This document shows positions 13,014 through 25,950 of a stretch of 64,000 nt of DNA, piece by piece; the first letter of the stretch is position 1; each line of letters opens with the position of its first letter. The translations under genes and the position numbers were made by a program. The DNA lies in contig CM068586.1 of assembly GCA_035048485.1 (NCBI GenBank), positions 55,109,667-55,173,666 on the forward strand, read 5' to 3'. This DNA is from Pteria penguin (taxonomy: Eukaryota > Mollusca > Bivalvia > Pterioida > Pteriidae). A model generated the notes under the pieces. It saw nothing but the letters and a program-made list of their open reading frames with translations, ran no database searches and had not been told where the DNA came from.

Positions 13014-16000
13014 TTACAAATGAGTGACATAAAAGGCTTCCTTTCCCTTTAATTTACACACTTTTTGAAGAAATAGCAGTTCCAGCAGGGGGGTCAATAA
13101 TGCCTGTCGACCTGTTTTTGACAAGATATTGCAATGTTCACTAAGGATGATCTCTGCTTGTTTGGGCATCACATATCCGGATTCTAAATTTAGTATATAA
13201 CCGTCTTCTGGGGCAAAAAATGATAAAGAAACCTGCAACAAAATGAAACACAAAAACTATTATTTTATCTTTAACACAATGCACAACCTGTGGATAAAAT
13301 AGGAGACTTTTAAAGGTTACATAGCGAAAGAATTTAGCAGTCATACAATCACCTATTATACTGTACATCCAGAATATGAGTTAATTTTCCAAATAAGGGT
13401 CTGGGTAATTTCTAAATCAACATTTGATTAAGATAGGCCTTGGTGAAAAAATATACAGAAGGAATTGAATGACAAGTTATAGAAACTAATGTAGGACTTA
13501 GATGAAGAAAAAATTGATGACAATAAAATACAAATACATGAATTTCAACAAATATGAATAATTATATTTTTGCATTAGTTCTTTTCTGAGCTCACAAATT
13601 TTCTGGCCCTAAATTTCATGATTTTTAAGAACAGAGAACCCCTGAAATATAGACATAAAGTAAACTCCTGTTGCAAGAAAGGTTTTTTTTCTGGAAAGTC
13701 CATTTTACATTCATTAGTTGCAATGAGTATTAGGGTTACCGGTATAACAATTCATTAATGAAGTGATTTATTGTTTTTCCAATACAACGCATTGACATAC
13801 AGGCTGGGATTACATTATGATACAAGAAATATTTTTTTAAAATCATCTTCCCTTACAGATTTCTAAATGGTGGCTGCAGAAAGCACTGTCAAGTTTGTAT
13901 TTTCACCCTTCTCTTCAGTTAAAATCATCCATTTGATTGCACTTCACAATTAAAGCCACTAAAACTGTTGTAACATAATCTAGTAAGGTATTTGCAAATA
14001 TCCTGATCGCAAAGCTTTCTCCGAAAAATGCAGTTTTAATGTATTATGTATGATTAAAATAAATTTTAAATATCATACATTTCAGGTACATGTTTACACT
14101 TTATTCGAAATATATGGTGGTATCATGTATGATATCACAACCTACTACATGTATCATGGTAATGTATCATATTGTATCGTAATGTATCATGTCATTCCTG
14201 GCAACACAAAACCTCTAATCATAATGAGAAAAGCTCATGTCCATGCCATGAGAACATTTTTTTTTCGGTACTTTGGGAATGAAGGACCCATGAAATGGGC
14301 AAATATGTGTCGTTTTGGAGTATTTTGGGAATTTTCAAATCAATATATTTTCTATAATACAGAACAACTCCTTGTTACTAATTGACTATACACAAAAATA
14401 CACATTTTGAATTTTTTTCAGTTGGTGAATTCTGCATGTGAATCATCCTTACTATCGGAACCAGAGTCTGACTTTTCAGTATCGTAATTTACAGTTTTTT
14501 GGTAGATACTAAACTTGATGATTGAAGGTCTAAGTCACTGATTTGCTACATGAGATGAATGAGTTTGGGCTGATAGATTTGGCGTGGTCTTGAGTGAAAG
14601 AAAAATGATATTTTGTTTACCCGGTTATGAGACTGTAAAAGAGCTTGTTTGAAAAAAATATCAATTTTTTTCCGAACTGCTTATTGTATTTTGTTTATTT
14701 TAAATGCATAATACCAGCATTTACTATTATGCTGAATAACAGCTCCAAAAAGTGCCAAAGTAAATCCCTGTCTACCATGTCATTTTTGTTACATCATTTG
14801 AGACATGTATATATATCTTGTCATTTCTGTGACATCACTTGAGACATGTGTATCTACCATGTCATTTTTGTGACATCACTTGAGACATGTATATCTACCA
14901 TGTTATTTTTGAGACATCACTTAAGACATATATATCTACCATGTCATTTTTGTGATATCACTTGAGACATGCATATTTAAAATCACGAGGGATAGAGAAA
15001 CTTACACTCCCCTCCAGTTTCACCGGTGGAGGACTAAAAAGGTACAACAATTGTAGCTTACAACAATTAACTGTAACTGTACTATAAAAGTCTAAGTATT
15101 ATCTTACCCAACTGGCTTTTAGTGTTGATAAACAATCTGCATAATTGATAAGTTCTAAATAAAACTTAATTTTTCCATCCCAGAATAGTGATCCACAAAG
15201 CCTATGGACATGTTTAAGTTTTTGTCAATCCGTATCCAATATATATATATACATAGTCCTGAGGTAGAGGGGGAGGGTTTTAATCAATGCCTAATTTTTA
15301 AGAAATTAATGTCACAATGTTACCTTAGTAGCTTGAACAATCATTCCAAATATCCCTTTATCTTCAAATATAGACAGTGGTGAATGAACGATTAGTTGCC
15401 CTCCATGTTGTCCTATCAGTTCTGAAGATATCTGTGCCTCGTCAATCTGTGCTTCATTTCCACGTCCACCTGATGAGTTTTGAGCTCCATTGAGGTGAAC
15501 AACATTTTCAACATCTTCTCTCACCTGCAATATTATGAGTGTACATGTATAAAATATGAAAATATGAAAATATGAGTGTACATAATTATATGAAATTTAC
15601 AACTAACTTGATAGCTATGCATCCTATACAAAGGGCCTTTTCTCTCAATTATAATCAACACTTTATGACTTCAAACATCTAGAATCTCATGTGGCTATTT
15701 TCAGGCACTTTTAAAGTCTAAATCAAGAGCAATTTGCATGATTGAGACATACCAAGGTTGTATGAAGTTAAAATACAATTTTCATATGTGCATTTTATAT
15801 TTCTCATGACTGTTTTTGAAATGATCTCACTTTGGTTGTGGGAAATAATTCTCTTATAAACTGATATTCTTATTATATTTACATGTATCATTATATTACT
15901 TGTTATATTTTTAAAAATATTATATCTATGTTATACATGTTTTTTTAATGTGATATATCTGAACATTACTTGTTATATTTCAATAGTAACATCTTCTAAT

Positions 16001-19000
16001 CTGATACACACTTCTTTAATTGCTTTAACCTCTCATAATCTGATACCCACCTCTATAATTGCTGTTACCTCTCATAATCTGATACCCACCTCTATAACTG
16101 ATGTAACCTCTCATAATCTGTTATCCACCTCTATGACTGCTGTGACCTCTCATAATCTGTTATCCACCTCTATGACTGCTGTAACCTCTCATAATCTGAT
16201 ACCCACCTCTATAACTGATGTAACCTCTCATAATCTGTTATCCACCTCTATGACTGCTGTTACCTCTCATAATCTGATACACACCTCTATGACTGCTGTA
16301 ACCTCTCATAATCTGATACCCACCTCTATTACTGCTGTAATCTCTCTTAATCTGATACCCACCTCTATTACTGCTGTAACCTCTCATAATCTGATACCCA
16401 CCTCTATGACAGCTGTAACCTCTCTTAATCTTATACCCACCTCTATGACTGCTGTAACCTCTCATAATCTGATACCCACCTCTATGACTGCTGTAACCTC
16501 TCATAATCTGATACCCACCTCTATGACAGCTGTAACCTCTCATAATCTGATACCCACCTCTATTACTGCTGTAACCTCTCATAATCTGATACCCACCTCT
16601 ATAACTGATGTAACCTCTCATAATCTGTTATCCACCTCTATGACTGCTGTAACCTCTCATAATCTGATACCCACCTCTATGACTGCTGTAACCTCTGGTA
16701 ATCTGATACCCACCTCTATGTCTGCTGTAACCTTTCATAATCTGATACCCACCTCTATGACTGCTGTAATCTCTCATAATCTGATACCCACCTCTATGTC
16801 TGCTGTAACCTTTCATAATCTGATACCCACCTCTATGACTGCTGTAACCTCTAATAATCTGATACCCACCTCTATGACTGCTGTAATCTCTCATAATCTG
16901 ATACCCACCTCTATGACTGCTGTAACCTCTACAGAGGCTAAGTTCTTGGTGTCCATTATCACTAGATCAGGGACAGACTTTATAGACACAGGCCCGATCT
17001 TCAAAGTCTGTTCAGCAGTTTTGTCTTTTATATCAAAACGTTCTTCTCCAATATTAGAAAAGCCACTGAAAAAATCAAATGCAATTTGATATTTTCATTT
17101 ATGTAGAGTTTAATTAAAAATTGTTGAACTGTTAAAGCTACTTGATACATGCAGATTGACTGATTGTCCAAGTCAAACTTAGTGACACTAGGATGTATTT
17201 ATCATATGGTGGCAGTACCTACTACATGTGAGTCATCATATGGTGGCAGTACCTCCTACATGTGAGTCATCATATGGTGGCAGTTCCTCCTACAGTACCT
17301 CCTACATGTGAGTCATCATATGGTGGCAGTATCTCCTACATGTGAGTCATCATATGATGGCAGTACCTCCTACATGTGAGTCATCATATGGTGGTAGTAC
17401 CTCCTACATGTGAGTCATCATATGGTGGCAGTACCTCCTACATGTGAGTCATCATATAGTACCTCCTACATGTGAGTCATCATATGGTGGCAGTACCTCC
17501 TACATGTGAGTCATCATTTGATGGCAGTACCTCCTATATGTGAGTCATCATATGGTGGTAGTACCTCCTACATGTGAGTCATCATATGGTGGTAGTACCT
17601 CCTACATGTGAGTCATCATATGGTGGCAGTACCTCCTACATGTGAGTCATCATATGGTGGTAGTACCTCCTACATGTGAGTCATCATATGATGGCAGTTC
17701 CTCCTATATGTGAGTCATATATGTGAGTCATCATATATCATATGGTGGAAGTTCCTCCTACATGTGAGTCATCATAAGATGGCAGTAAATCCTACATGTG
17801 AGTCATCATATGGTGGCAGTACCTCCTACATGTGAGTCATCATAAGATGGCAGTACATCCTACATGTGAGTCATCATATGATGGCAGTACCTCCTACATG
17901 TGAGTCATCATATGATGGCAGTACCTCCTACATGTGAGTCATCATATGATGGCAGTACCTCCTACATGTGAGTCATTATATGGTGGCAGTACCTCCTACA
18001 TGTTGGTCATCATATGGTGGCAGTACCTCCTACATGTGAGTCATCATATGGTGGCAGTACCTCCTACATGTGAGTCATCATATGGTGGTAGTACCTCCTA
18101 CATGTGAGTCATCATATGGTGGCAGTACCTCCTACATGTGAGTTATCATATGATGGCAGTACCTCCTACATGTTGGTCATCATATGGTGACAGTACCTCC
18201 TACATGTGAGTCATCATATGGTGGCAGTACCTCCTACATGTGAGTCATCATATGGTGGCAGTACCTCCTACATGTGAGTCATCATATGGTGGTAGTACCT
18301 CCTACATGTTGGTCATCATATGGTGGTAGTTCCTCCTACATGTGAGTCATCATATGGTGGCAGTACCTCCTACATGTGAGTCATCATATGGTGGCAGTAC
18401 CTCCTATATGTGAGTCATCATATGGTGGCAGTACCTCCTACATGTGAGTCATCATATGGTGGTAGTACCTCCTACATGTGAGTCATCATATGGTGGCAGT
18501 ACCTCCTACATGTGAGTCATCATATGGTGGCAGTACCTCCTACATGTGAGTCATCATATGGTGGTAGTACCTCCTACATGTGAGTCATCATATGATGGCA
18601 GTTCCTCCTATATGTGAGTCATATATGTGAGTCATCATATATCATATGGTGGAAGTTCCTCCTACATGTGAGTCATCATAAGATGGCAGTACATCCTACA
18701 TGTGAGTCATCATATGGTGGCAGTACCTCCTACATGTGAGTCATCATAAGATGGCAGTACATCCTACATGTGAGTCATCATATGATGGCAGTACCTCCTA
18801 CATGTGAGTCATCATATGATGGCAGTACCTCCTACATGTGAGTCATCATATGGTGGCAGTACCTCCTACATGTGAGTCATTATATGGTGGTAGTACCTCC
18901 TACATGTTGGTCATCATATGGTGGCAGTACCTCCTACATGTGAGTCATCATATGGTGGCAGTACCTCCTACATGTGAGTCATCATATGGTGGTAGTACCT

Positions 19001-22000
19001 CCTACATGTGAGTCATCATATGGTGGCAGTACCTCCTACATGTGAGTCATCATATGATGGCAGTACCTCCTACATGTTGGTCATCATATGGTGACAGTAC
19101 CTCCTACATGTGAGTCATCATATGGTGGCAGTACCTCCTACATGTGAGTCATCATATGGTGGCAGTACCTCCTACATGTGAGTCATCATATGGTGGTAGT
19201 ACCTCCTACATGTTGGTCATCATATGGTGGTAGTTCCTCCTACATGTGAGTCATCATATGGTGGCAGTACCTCCTACATGTGAGTCATCATATGGTGGCA
19301 GTACCTCATATATGTGAGTCATCATATGGTGGTAGTTCCTCCTACATGTGAGTCATCATATGGTGGCAGTACCTCCTACATGTGAGTCATCATATGATGG
19401 CAGTTCCTCCTACATGTGAGTCATCATATGGTGGTAGTACCTCCTACATGCGAGTCATCATATGGTGGCAGTACCTCCTACATGTGAGTCATCATATGGT
19501 GGTAGTACCTCATATATTTGTGAGTCATCATATGGTGGCAGTACCTCCTACATGTGAGTCATCATATGGCGATAGTACCTCCTACATGTGAGTCATCATA
19601 TGGTGGCAGTACCTCCTACATGTGAGTCATCATATGGTGGCAGTACCTCCTATATGTGAGTCACCATATGGTGGTAGTACCTCCTACATGTGAGTCATCA
19701 TATGGTGGTAGTACCTCATATCTATGTGAGTCATCATATGGTGGCAGTACCTCCTACATGTGAGTCATCATATGGTGATAGTACCTCCTACATGTGAGTC
19801 ATCATATGGTGGCAGTACCTCCTACATGTGAGTCATCATATAGTGGTAGTTCCTCCTACATGTGAGTCATCATATGGTGGCAGTACATCCTACATGTGAG
19901 TCATCATATAGTGGTAGTTCCTCCTACATGTGAGTCATCATATGGTGGCAGTACATCCTACATGTGAGTCATCATTTGGTGGCAGTACCTCATATATGAG
20001 TCATCATATGGTGGCAGTACCTCCTATATGTGAGTTATAACCTTTTCACTTATACTACACATGTATGGCTACAAGGTTGTGGGGTACCAGGGGTCTTTTC
20101 TTTCTACCATTAATACAAGAACTGATGGAGTTCAATCTACATAAAATAATCTGTCCAGCTTCCGCTTCATCTGTTTTGTGGGGTACATAGTAAATGGAAC
20201 CCGTATGATTTTAATTAGACTGGATCTGATGGCATTCCAATTTCATGAAATCTACCATAGGGCTTGCACAATAATGGGCAAAACTGATATACATCAGGCT
20301 ATGAGCATTTACATCATTATATAAAAAACCACAGACAGACCCAGAAAAATTAAGTATGCACCTGATCTGTCAATCTGGGGGCATAAAAATATGACTGGAT
20401 GAATTTACCATGTTTCAGCGTACAAATAAGATTTATTAGCAAAATGGTAGCAATATTGATTGAAATTAAATTTGCACATGATAGGGCAAAATCTGAAGAG
20501 CTATACAGTAAAGGATTCAGTTTTTTAACCAATCTGTACTTAACATGTGGGCTTCATTTTTCATGCACTCCAACAGTAAGACACTCTTTTATTGAGCAAA
20601 GGACCTTCTGATTGTATTATGATGTGAATAAAATTTCATCTCTGAGCAGTGTCTGTCACTGTCTACGACAGGACATTTGACTGTTTTTTCTCTTTTACTG
20701 AATTTTAAGAAGTCTAAATGTTATAGTAACAAACTCTTTTATGAATTACCAAAAGATACACTACAAGTGAGGTATGTAGAAAATGCAGAAGCAGGATTTT
20801 AAGATGTGTAAAACCTACAATAACTACATGTATACTTACTAAACTTTAAGACCAAACATCTGTAGGTACAGCATGAATAGCTGCTGATACATTCCTTTGT
20901 GCAATGGTCTACCTCTGTTACACACTGTCACCATATACTCTAACTGTTCAGCAAAACTCTGCCCGTGAGATTCAGCTCTGTCAATGAGAAAAATTAATAA
21001 TACCATGAAATACTTTCAATTGTGAGGATCAAATTTTGTAGGTTTTTGTGGGTGCTTGCACCCAAAAATTTTACATCCTATAAATCATAATACTGTCATT
21101 AGAAAAATAATCTAAACACAGAATATAATCTACAATTACAAAGCTTAAATCTCGACTGGGACATTTGCCTATAAACAAATATCTTTCTAATTTAAATAAA
21201 ATAGAACAAGCAAATTGTGATACACATGCCATCAATCTGTTTGAATTAATTTGGCCTTGACAGATGTAAAGATACAGCATCTGACACATGGCATCCTCTC
21301 ATTATGTCAAAAAAGAACCTGTACATACAATTTTTAAAGTCTATTGATTTCCCTAAAACTCCTTGATGTCAAACTGTTAAAATATTAATATTATAAATAT
21401 AATACAATGTACATTTGGTTTGGAAAAAAACCCCAAAACAAACTACCAGCTTCATGCTGTACCTCAGACAAAAATCTGTTAATTCATCTGACATATTTTT
21501 TATCATCATCTTCCGCCATAGTTTAAGATCAGCTTTCATTTTATTGATGGATTCAATCGTGACACATTTAAAGCTGTTGAAATCAAGGTCCACACCATGT
21601 AATAACTGAGTTAAACAATTTGTGATTTCCATCAATGGTATGAGTTTTGCTTTCAACTCATTGTACTCGTTCATCCCCCTATATCCTAGGAAAGAACCCA
21701 TCATTTCTTGAATGAAATTTACAGGATCTTTCATTTCTTCTCTTTTCAACTTGGGATGCACTCCTAGAACATTTAAATGATGCACGTTCCAAAATTTAAT
21801 AGACTGTTCAAAATGGGCACGGTTCGACTGACCGCACAAATTCTCTGCCATCGTAGGTAATCGAACGCTTTTAGAATTATTCGATCTTAGTTCAGTTTTG
21901 TTATAGGACGAATGTCTCCTTTTGCGTCCTGTAGCATGAATTCCATTCGATGTCGAAGGTGATGAAACTATTGAATGAATTTGTTGATCAGAGTTTTCTA

Positions 22001-22193
22001 CCATTGCTACGTGTATATCATCAAGTATAACAGAATCCTCTTCTATTTCCTGGTTCATTCCTTCAATGTCATCTCTAAAAGGTCTGTCTTCTGCATCATT
22101 TTCATCAAATGCAGAAACAGAAGTTTGTTTATGTTTTGACGCCATTTTTGAAACACGGTCGTTTCGTCTTTTCTTTTTTTCACCACGAGTCAT
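13014..22193 (-). CDS. Five-exon gene, putative PD-(D/E)XK-fold protein (unnamed)
   Basis: Phase-consistent exons: A 22193 to about 21461; B 20979 to about 20842; C 17065 to about 16930; D 15524-15324; E 13232-13014 (stop). Exon A opens with a basic stretch (GEKKKRR, a likely nuclear signal), an acidic and Ser-rich disordered segment, and a second basic patch (GRKRRHSS). Its last ~100 residues are helical. Exon B ends AAAGTTTA before GTAAGT, so an apparent in-frame TAG is split by the intron and becomes Tyr with the first base of exon C. Exons C-D give PVSIKSVPDLVIM, NLASVE, VREDVENVVH, SSELIGQHGGQL and GIFGMIVQATK; E continues VSLSFFAPEDGYIL. The order PDLVI, VEV(R), Q/GG helix, beta pair resembles PD-(D/E)XK nucleases, although Arg replaces the usual Lys; that is inference. 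The start could instead be Met at 22145. Confidence 0.62.
14766..14975. repeat. Minisatellite, about 5 units of ~42 bp
   Basis: Units contain CTACCATGTCATTTTTGTGA, CATCACTTGAGACATG and TATAT. It lies in intron D-E of the nuclease-like gene. Confidence 0.9.
15985..16931. repeat. 39-bp minisatellite (~24 units) abutting exon C
   Basis: The unit contains CTGATACCCACCTCTATGAC then TGCTGTAACCTCTCATAAT. Because 39 is divisible by three and the unit lacks stops, it opens a 379-codon plus-strand frame (13-residue repeat around IPTSMTAVTS) and two minus-strand frames (around YSSHRGGYQIMRG). These are not genes. The array lies in the intron between exons C and D of the minus-strand nuclease-like gene and begins at exon C's own 3' edge. 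On that strand each unit repeats both candidate donor contexts, AGAG|GTTACA and AGAG|GTGGGT. Confidence 0.95.
17180..20035. repeat. 34-bp minisatellite (~80 units) with a 904-bp higher-order repeat
   Basis: The unit contains GAGTCATCATATGGTGGCAG then TACCTCCTACATGT. Variant units recur at a fixed spacing of 904 bp: the irregular CTCCTATATGTGAGTCATAT block at 17701 and 18605, and the ATGGTGACAG variant after 18181 and 19085. Roughly 17520-18420 was therefore duplicated as a block to about 18424-19325. The array fills most of intron B-C of the nuclease-like gene. Small frames within it are spurious. Confidence 0.95.
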
Positions 22194-24280
22194 TTCGCAA
22201 TTATTTGTATGTGTAATATGTAGACGTTCGCACAAGTTGTACAAGACTGGGGTTATCTGCTCTTGCCAGTCTAATGTATTTTATCGTATCACTGAAGATG
22301 GATCACGGGCGGATGCAGGATTCGAGTTTAGCGGTGTTGTTAAATATTATAGAGAGTAAAGGTTCTGGGGCCGTCTGTGCCGAAGCCGTGGTAGGGGGCC
22401 CAGAAATTCCGCCTATGCCGAGATGCGCATATTATGGTGTAATAAATTTATAAAGGTTTATACATAAGCGTAGTAACCGGGGGCATTACTCGAGGCCCCC
22501 TTTATTTTTAAAATCGCTGTACGGTAGCCCATCATCGACTTCAGAAATCAATCTATTGAGTATATGATCCACATGCTGTATTGTAATATTATATTATAAT
22601 TGCATATTGTAACCATATCTTGCAATCACATTCCTAACTAAAGCTTACGTGTAATTTAGTTCTATACATTTTTATATCATATTGCATTGATTGTATACTT
22701 TGTACAAATGTTCCTTATGAAAGGTGATATTTCATGACAAGGTCAAGTCGCTGACAATATTTCTTGAAGTCTTTGTCTATTTTACGCTTCTTTTGACCTT
22801 GACCTGGCATACAACTAATGTTTGTTGTTGTCCATGACCCAGAGAAATTAAGTTTGTGGCCTAAAACCAAATCCATGTGGTCACTGAAGGTTACAATGAT
22901 AGTGAATCCTGGGCAAATTGTCAGCTATTAAATATTTCCATGCACATTGCATGGAAGGGATGTAAACCTGTAATGTGTTTTCACACATGATCCGAAGATT
23001 TGTAATGAAAGCGTCTCGATGCATCTTGATAATTTGATTGGTTCATGACACTCGGGGAACAACTGAATAATAAACCATGGTCAGGCAGTTGTACATGTAA
23101 TTTCTTTCTGTTTCGGCAGACGACAAGTTCAGTATCGCCGTTAATCGATAACTGAGTTTTCAAAAAGTGAAACTGGCGGAGGCGTGGCATACTTGATGAG
23201 GGAGAATGTATTGAAGAATAATGACCAAGCGAGCTCAATGGAACATATAGGGAGAAAATCTCAAGTCATACTAGAATGAGATAGACTGTACTTGCAATGT
23301 GCATAGCAGTACTTATTTATCGTATTATTGGAATACATGTACCGGGGTATATTACACTTTGAAGTTGTTAAAATCTTTGTCAGAGCTACTCTTTCTAGAC
23401 ATATTTTTAATTGTATACATGTATATGAGAACTCTGTCTTTGGTGGTTTTGCACCTGGAATATTGTCCCTGAGGGCTTCGATGCGGACATATTCTTACTC
23501 GTTAACGTGTCTCTATGATTTTTGTTCGTTTGTTTGTCTGGGTTTTTACATACAGTATGCATAAAAATAAAATAAAGTCATGAGATATCATAAGAAACTT
23601 GTATGTTATTTGCATCCCAAAAAGCATTTAAGCAATATTATTCTTGATATATTGATTTTTCACATTTTCAACTTTTCTTCACTACATCTAGATTGAATTT
23701 GAGAAAACTCTGTAGGTATTAAGTAAAGATATTCCTGTACAGGTTTAGACGTTTTTAGAATTCTTTAAAGAAACTTATGGCCATCTACAAGCATTGTTCA
23801 ATATCATTATCTAATGCCTCTATGTCTCAGGTGAACGATATAGGCCACTTGGCCCTCATATTACTTTTGTTATTATGTATGTTACGTGATAATATACGGG
23901 GGGGGGGATAGTTTTTTTTTCATTTTAAAATTATATTTGCTTTTATTTTACATTTGAATATATGTGTTAAATCATTTGACAAATTTGTCTTTTTGCACGA
24001 GTTTGAATGAAATTTAACAGAAATGAATGGCCACCATACATTTGAACATCGATTTTGCATATGTGCTCAGGTGAGAGATGAGGCGAATTCAATTGAGAAT
24101 GATGTAGCCACTTGTTTTAACATTATCATGTCGGCGTGTTTGGCGTATAATTAAATAAGGGGCGGACAGCATGTCGGAGATAGGGGTTGGATATTGGCGG
24201 CAAGGGAACATGAACGACATTATTCCGAAACAGAACCTGAGCTGGTATACTACACGCTATGAACTATCACGCCATTATAT
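22194..24280. other. Intergenic stretch upstream of the nuclease-like gene
   Basis: 22200-22420 is less AT-rich and is the natural promoter region of the minus-strand gene. Sequence at about 23615-24250 is related to 31045-31320 (shared TTCAACTTT, GAATTTGAGAAAACT, GGTAGGTATTAAG and GGCGGCAAGGG-type motifs), a dispersed repeat of unknown class. A G tract lies at 23899-23908. No exon seen. Confidence 0.5.
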
Positions 24281-24920
24281 TAAAACCACAGAAAAAAAAC
24301 TAGTGATATGTACCTGATCTGTCAATCTGTGTGCATAAAAATGTGATTGGATGAATTTATCACATTTTGGTGTACACATCAGATTATTGGCAAAGTGGTA
24401 GTGATATCGATTCGAAAATTAAATCTGTACATGGTAGGGTTTAATTTGTAGAACTATATACTGTAATGGAAGCGGTTTTAATGAAATTGCATTTGAAATA
24501 TGGGCTTCATTTCCCATGTACTCCAATAATAAGAGATCCATTCTTTATTGAACAGAGAGCTGTTTACTTTTTTTAACTGAATTTTAAGAAGCTTTTGCTA
24601 GAGTAACAAACTATTTTGAAACAGTCCTTAGCAGAAATTGACAGAGAAACAATAAGTGAAGTATATAGAAAACGCAGAAACATGATCTTAGAAACTTGCA
24701 AGAATGACAATAAATACACTTTATAAACTTTAAGACCAAACAGCTGTAGGTAAAACATGAATAGCTGCTGATACATTCCCTTGTGTAATTGTCTACCCCT
24801 ATTACACAGTCACCATATACTCTAACTGTTCAGTAAAACTCTGCCTGTGAGATTCAGCTCTGTCGACGAGAAAAAATTAATAACACCATGAAATCCTTTT
24901 ATATGTGAGGATCCAATTTT
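24280..24920 (-). pseudogene. Duplicated, disabled copy of nuclease-like gene exon B with flanks
   Basis: The block is a diverged copy of 20320-21010, in the same orientation. The exon copy is at about 24866-24727 on the minus strand and still reads AESHGQSFTEQLEYMVTV before a one-base loss gives TAATAG; the parent reads VCNRGRP there. Downstream MYQQLFMFYLQLFGLKVY is kept in another frame. The parent's strong donor TTTA|GTAAGT has become TTTATAAAG. With the frame broken and the donor lost, it cannot serve as an exon. Confidence 0.8.
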
Positions 24921-25059
24921 GATGGTTTTTATGGGTGTTTGCATCCATATCGAAATTGTCATAATTACATCCCTTTACCGCCCTCCTAGTGCAACATTGT
25001 AGGAACACGTTGAACATGTTATCGAGGAACTCACGAAGCTTCGTCTTGACAAGAAATGC

Positions 25060-25531
25060 GACCTTTTTGTTGCTTTAACCTGCTAGATATAGATTGGCCA
25101 TCCCTTATCGTCAATTCGCACCAGTATCAGTACGTCGAACCAACCAATAAATGAGCATACCCAGCCATTGCGGTGTAGACCAAATCATTGAAGCTCCAAA
25201 ACGAGGCACCTAGACCCTTGTGCTCTTTTTTACCAACTACCCATCACTAGCGGATAAGTGCAAACCCGTGTTTGGCTTCGGAGATCACGATGTCATCGTA
25301 ATGGATTCTCTAATACGACCAAGGGGAGTGAAACCTACAAAGAGGAAGATCCATTTGTGGGATAAAACCGACATTCCGACCTTGAAGAGTGAAACAACTG
25401 AATATGTCACATCCTTCATTTATGAGTCATTTCCATCTGTAGAGAGTATGGGGACCTCCTTCAAGGACAACATTCTTCACGTAATGGACGCACATGTGCC
25501 CCACGAGTATATACTAACTACAACCCACTAG
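25060..25531 (+). pseudogene. Non-LTR retrotransposon fragment, end of endonuclease plus linker
   Basis: The 25220-25531 frame reads LFFTNYPSLADKCKPVFGFG, DHDVIVMDS, KPTKRKIHLW and FKDNILHVMDAHVP. FTNYPSL followed by a G(F)xDHD motif is the C-terminal signature of the apurinic-type endonuclease of Jockey/CR1/RTE-like ORF2 proteins. Upstream (about 25070-25220) the same protein is recognisable but broken by stops and frameshifts. No RT domain follows, so this is a dead fragment of one element. Confidence 0.7.
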
Positions 25532-25677
25532 ACACATTTTCATCATAAATGTTAGTCAATAGAGCATTCTAATCATTAACCCTCACAGTGTCGTCAACAA
25601 CTTTAACATTAACAACAATCCGTTTTTATTCAAGTCAATCAGACATAACACTACCCGATATTTCTTTCTTTAAGTTA

Positions 25678-25950
25678 ACCCGGCGAGGCCCAGTGGATGA
25701 GGTGCTCGGCTCGTGACCTAGAGGTCCCGGGTTCGATTCCCGCCCTGGGCACACCGGTGTTCTGTCTTTCGGATGAGATAGTAAAAATATAGATCCCGTG
25801 TCACGATAGGCATGGCACGTATAAGATCCCTCACTGCTTCGGGTGTTTCCGTTGCAAAGGTAGAATTTCTATGCAATGATGCATCAGGCAGATGCCGTCA
25901 CTATATACTCGTACGTGAAATAACCGTGGATTGACGTAAAACAAAAATTA
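25678..25950 (+). repeat. tRNA-derived SINE, best copy in the window
   Basis: An A-box region GCCCAGTGGATGAGGTGCTC and B-box GGTTCGATTCC form a tRNA-like head. The body follows: CTGTCTTTCGGATGAGA, AAGATCCCTCACTGCTTCGG and GATGCATCAGGCAGATGCCG, ending ACGTGAAATAACCGTGGATT. The same family occurs at 6320, 9540 and 57955, with scraps near 54400 and 59330. Confidence 0.8.

Noticed and set aside
14050..14385. 111-codon plus-strand frame
   Set aside because: AT-rich chance frame within an intron of the minus-strand gene; no domain signal.
15950..17089. 379-codon plus-strand open frame
   Set aside because: It is a 39-bp tandem repeat (unit divisible by three), also open on the minus strand, and it overlaps exon C of a real gene on the other strand.
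14766..20035. CRISPR-like regular repeats
   Set aside because: Repeats are contiguous tandem units without unique spacers, in an evidently eukaryotic intron context.
22981..23238. 85-codon minus-strand frame
   Set aside because: No family resemblance and no splice partner found.
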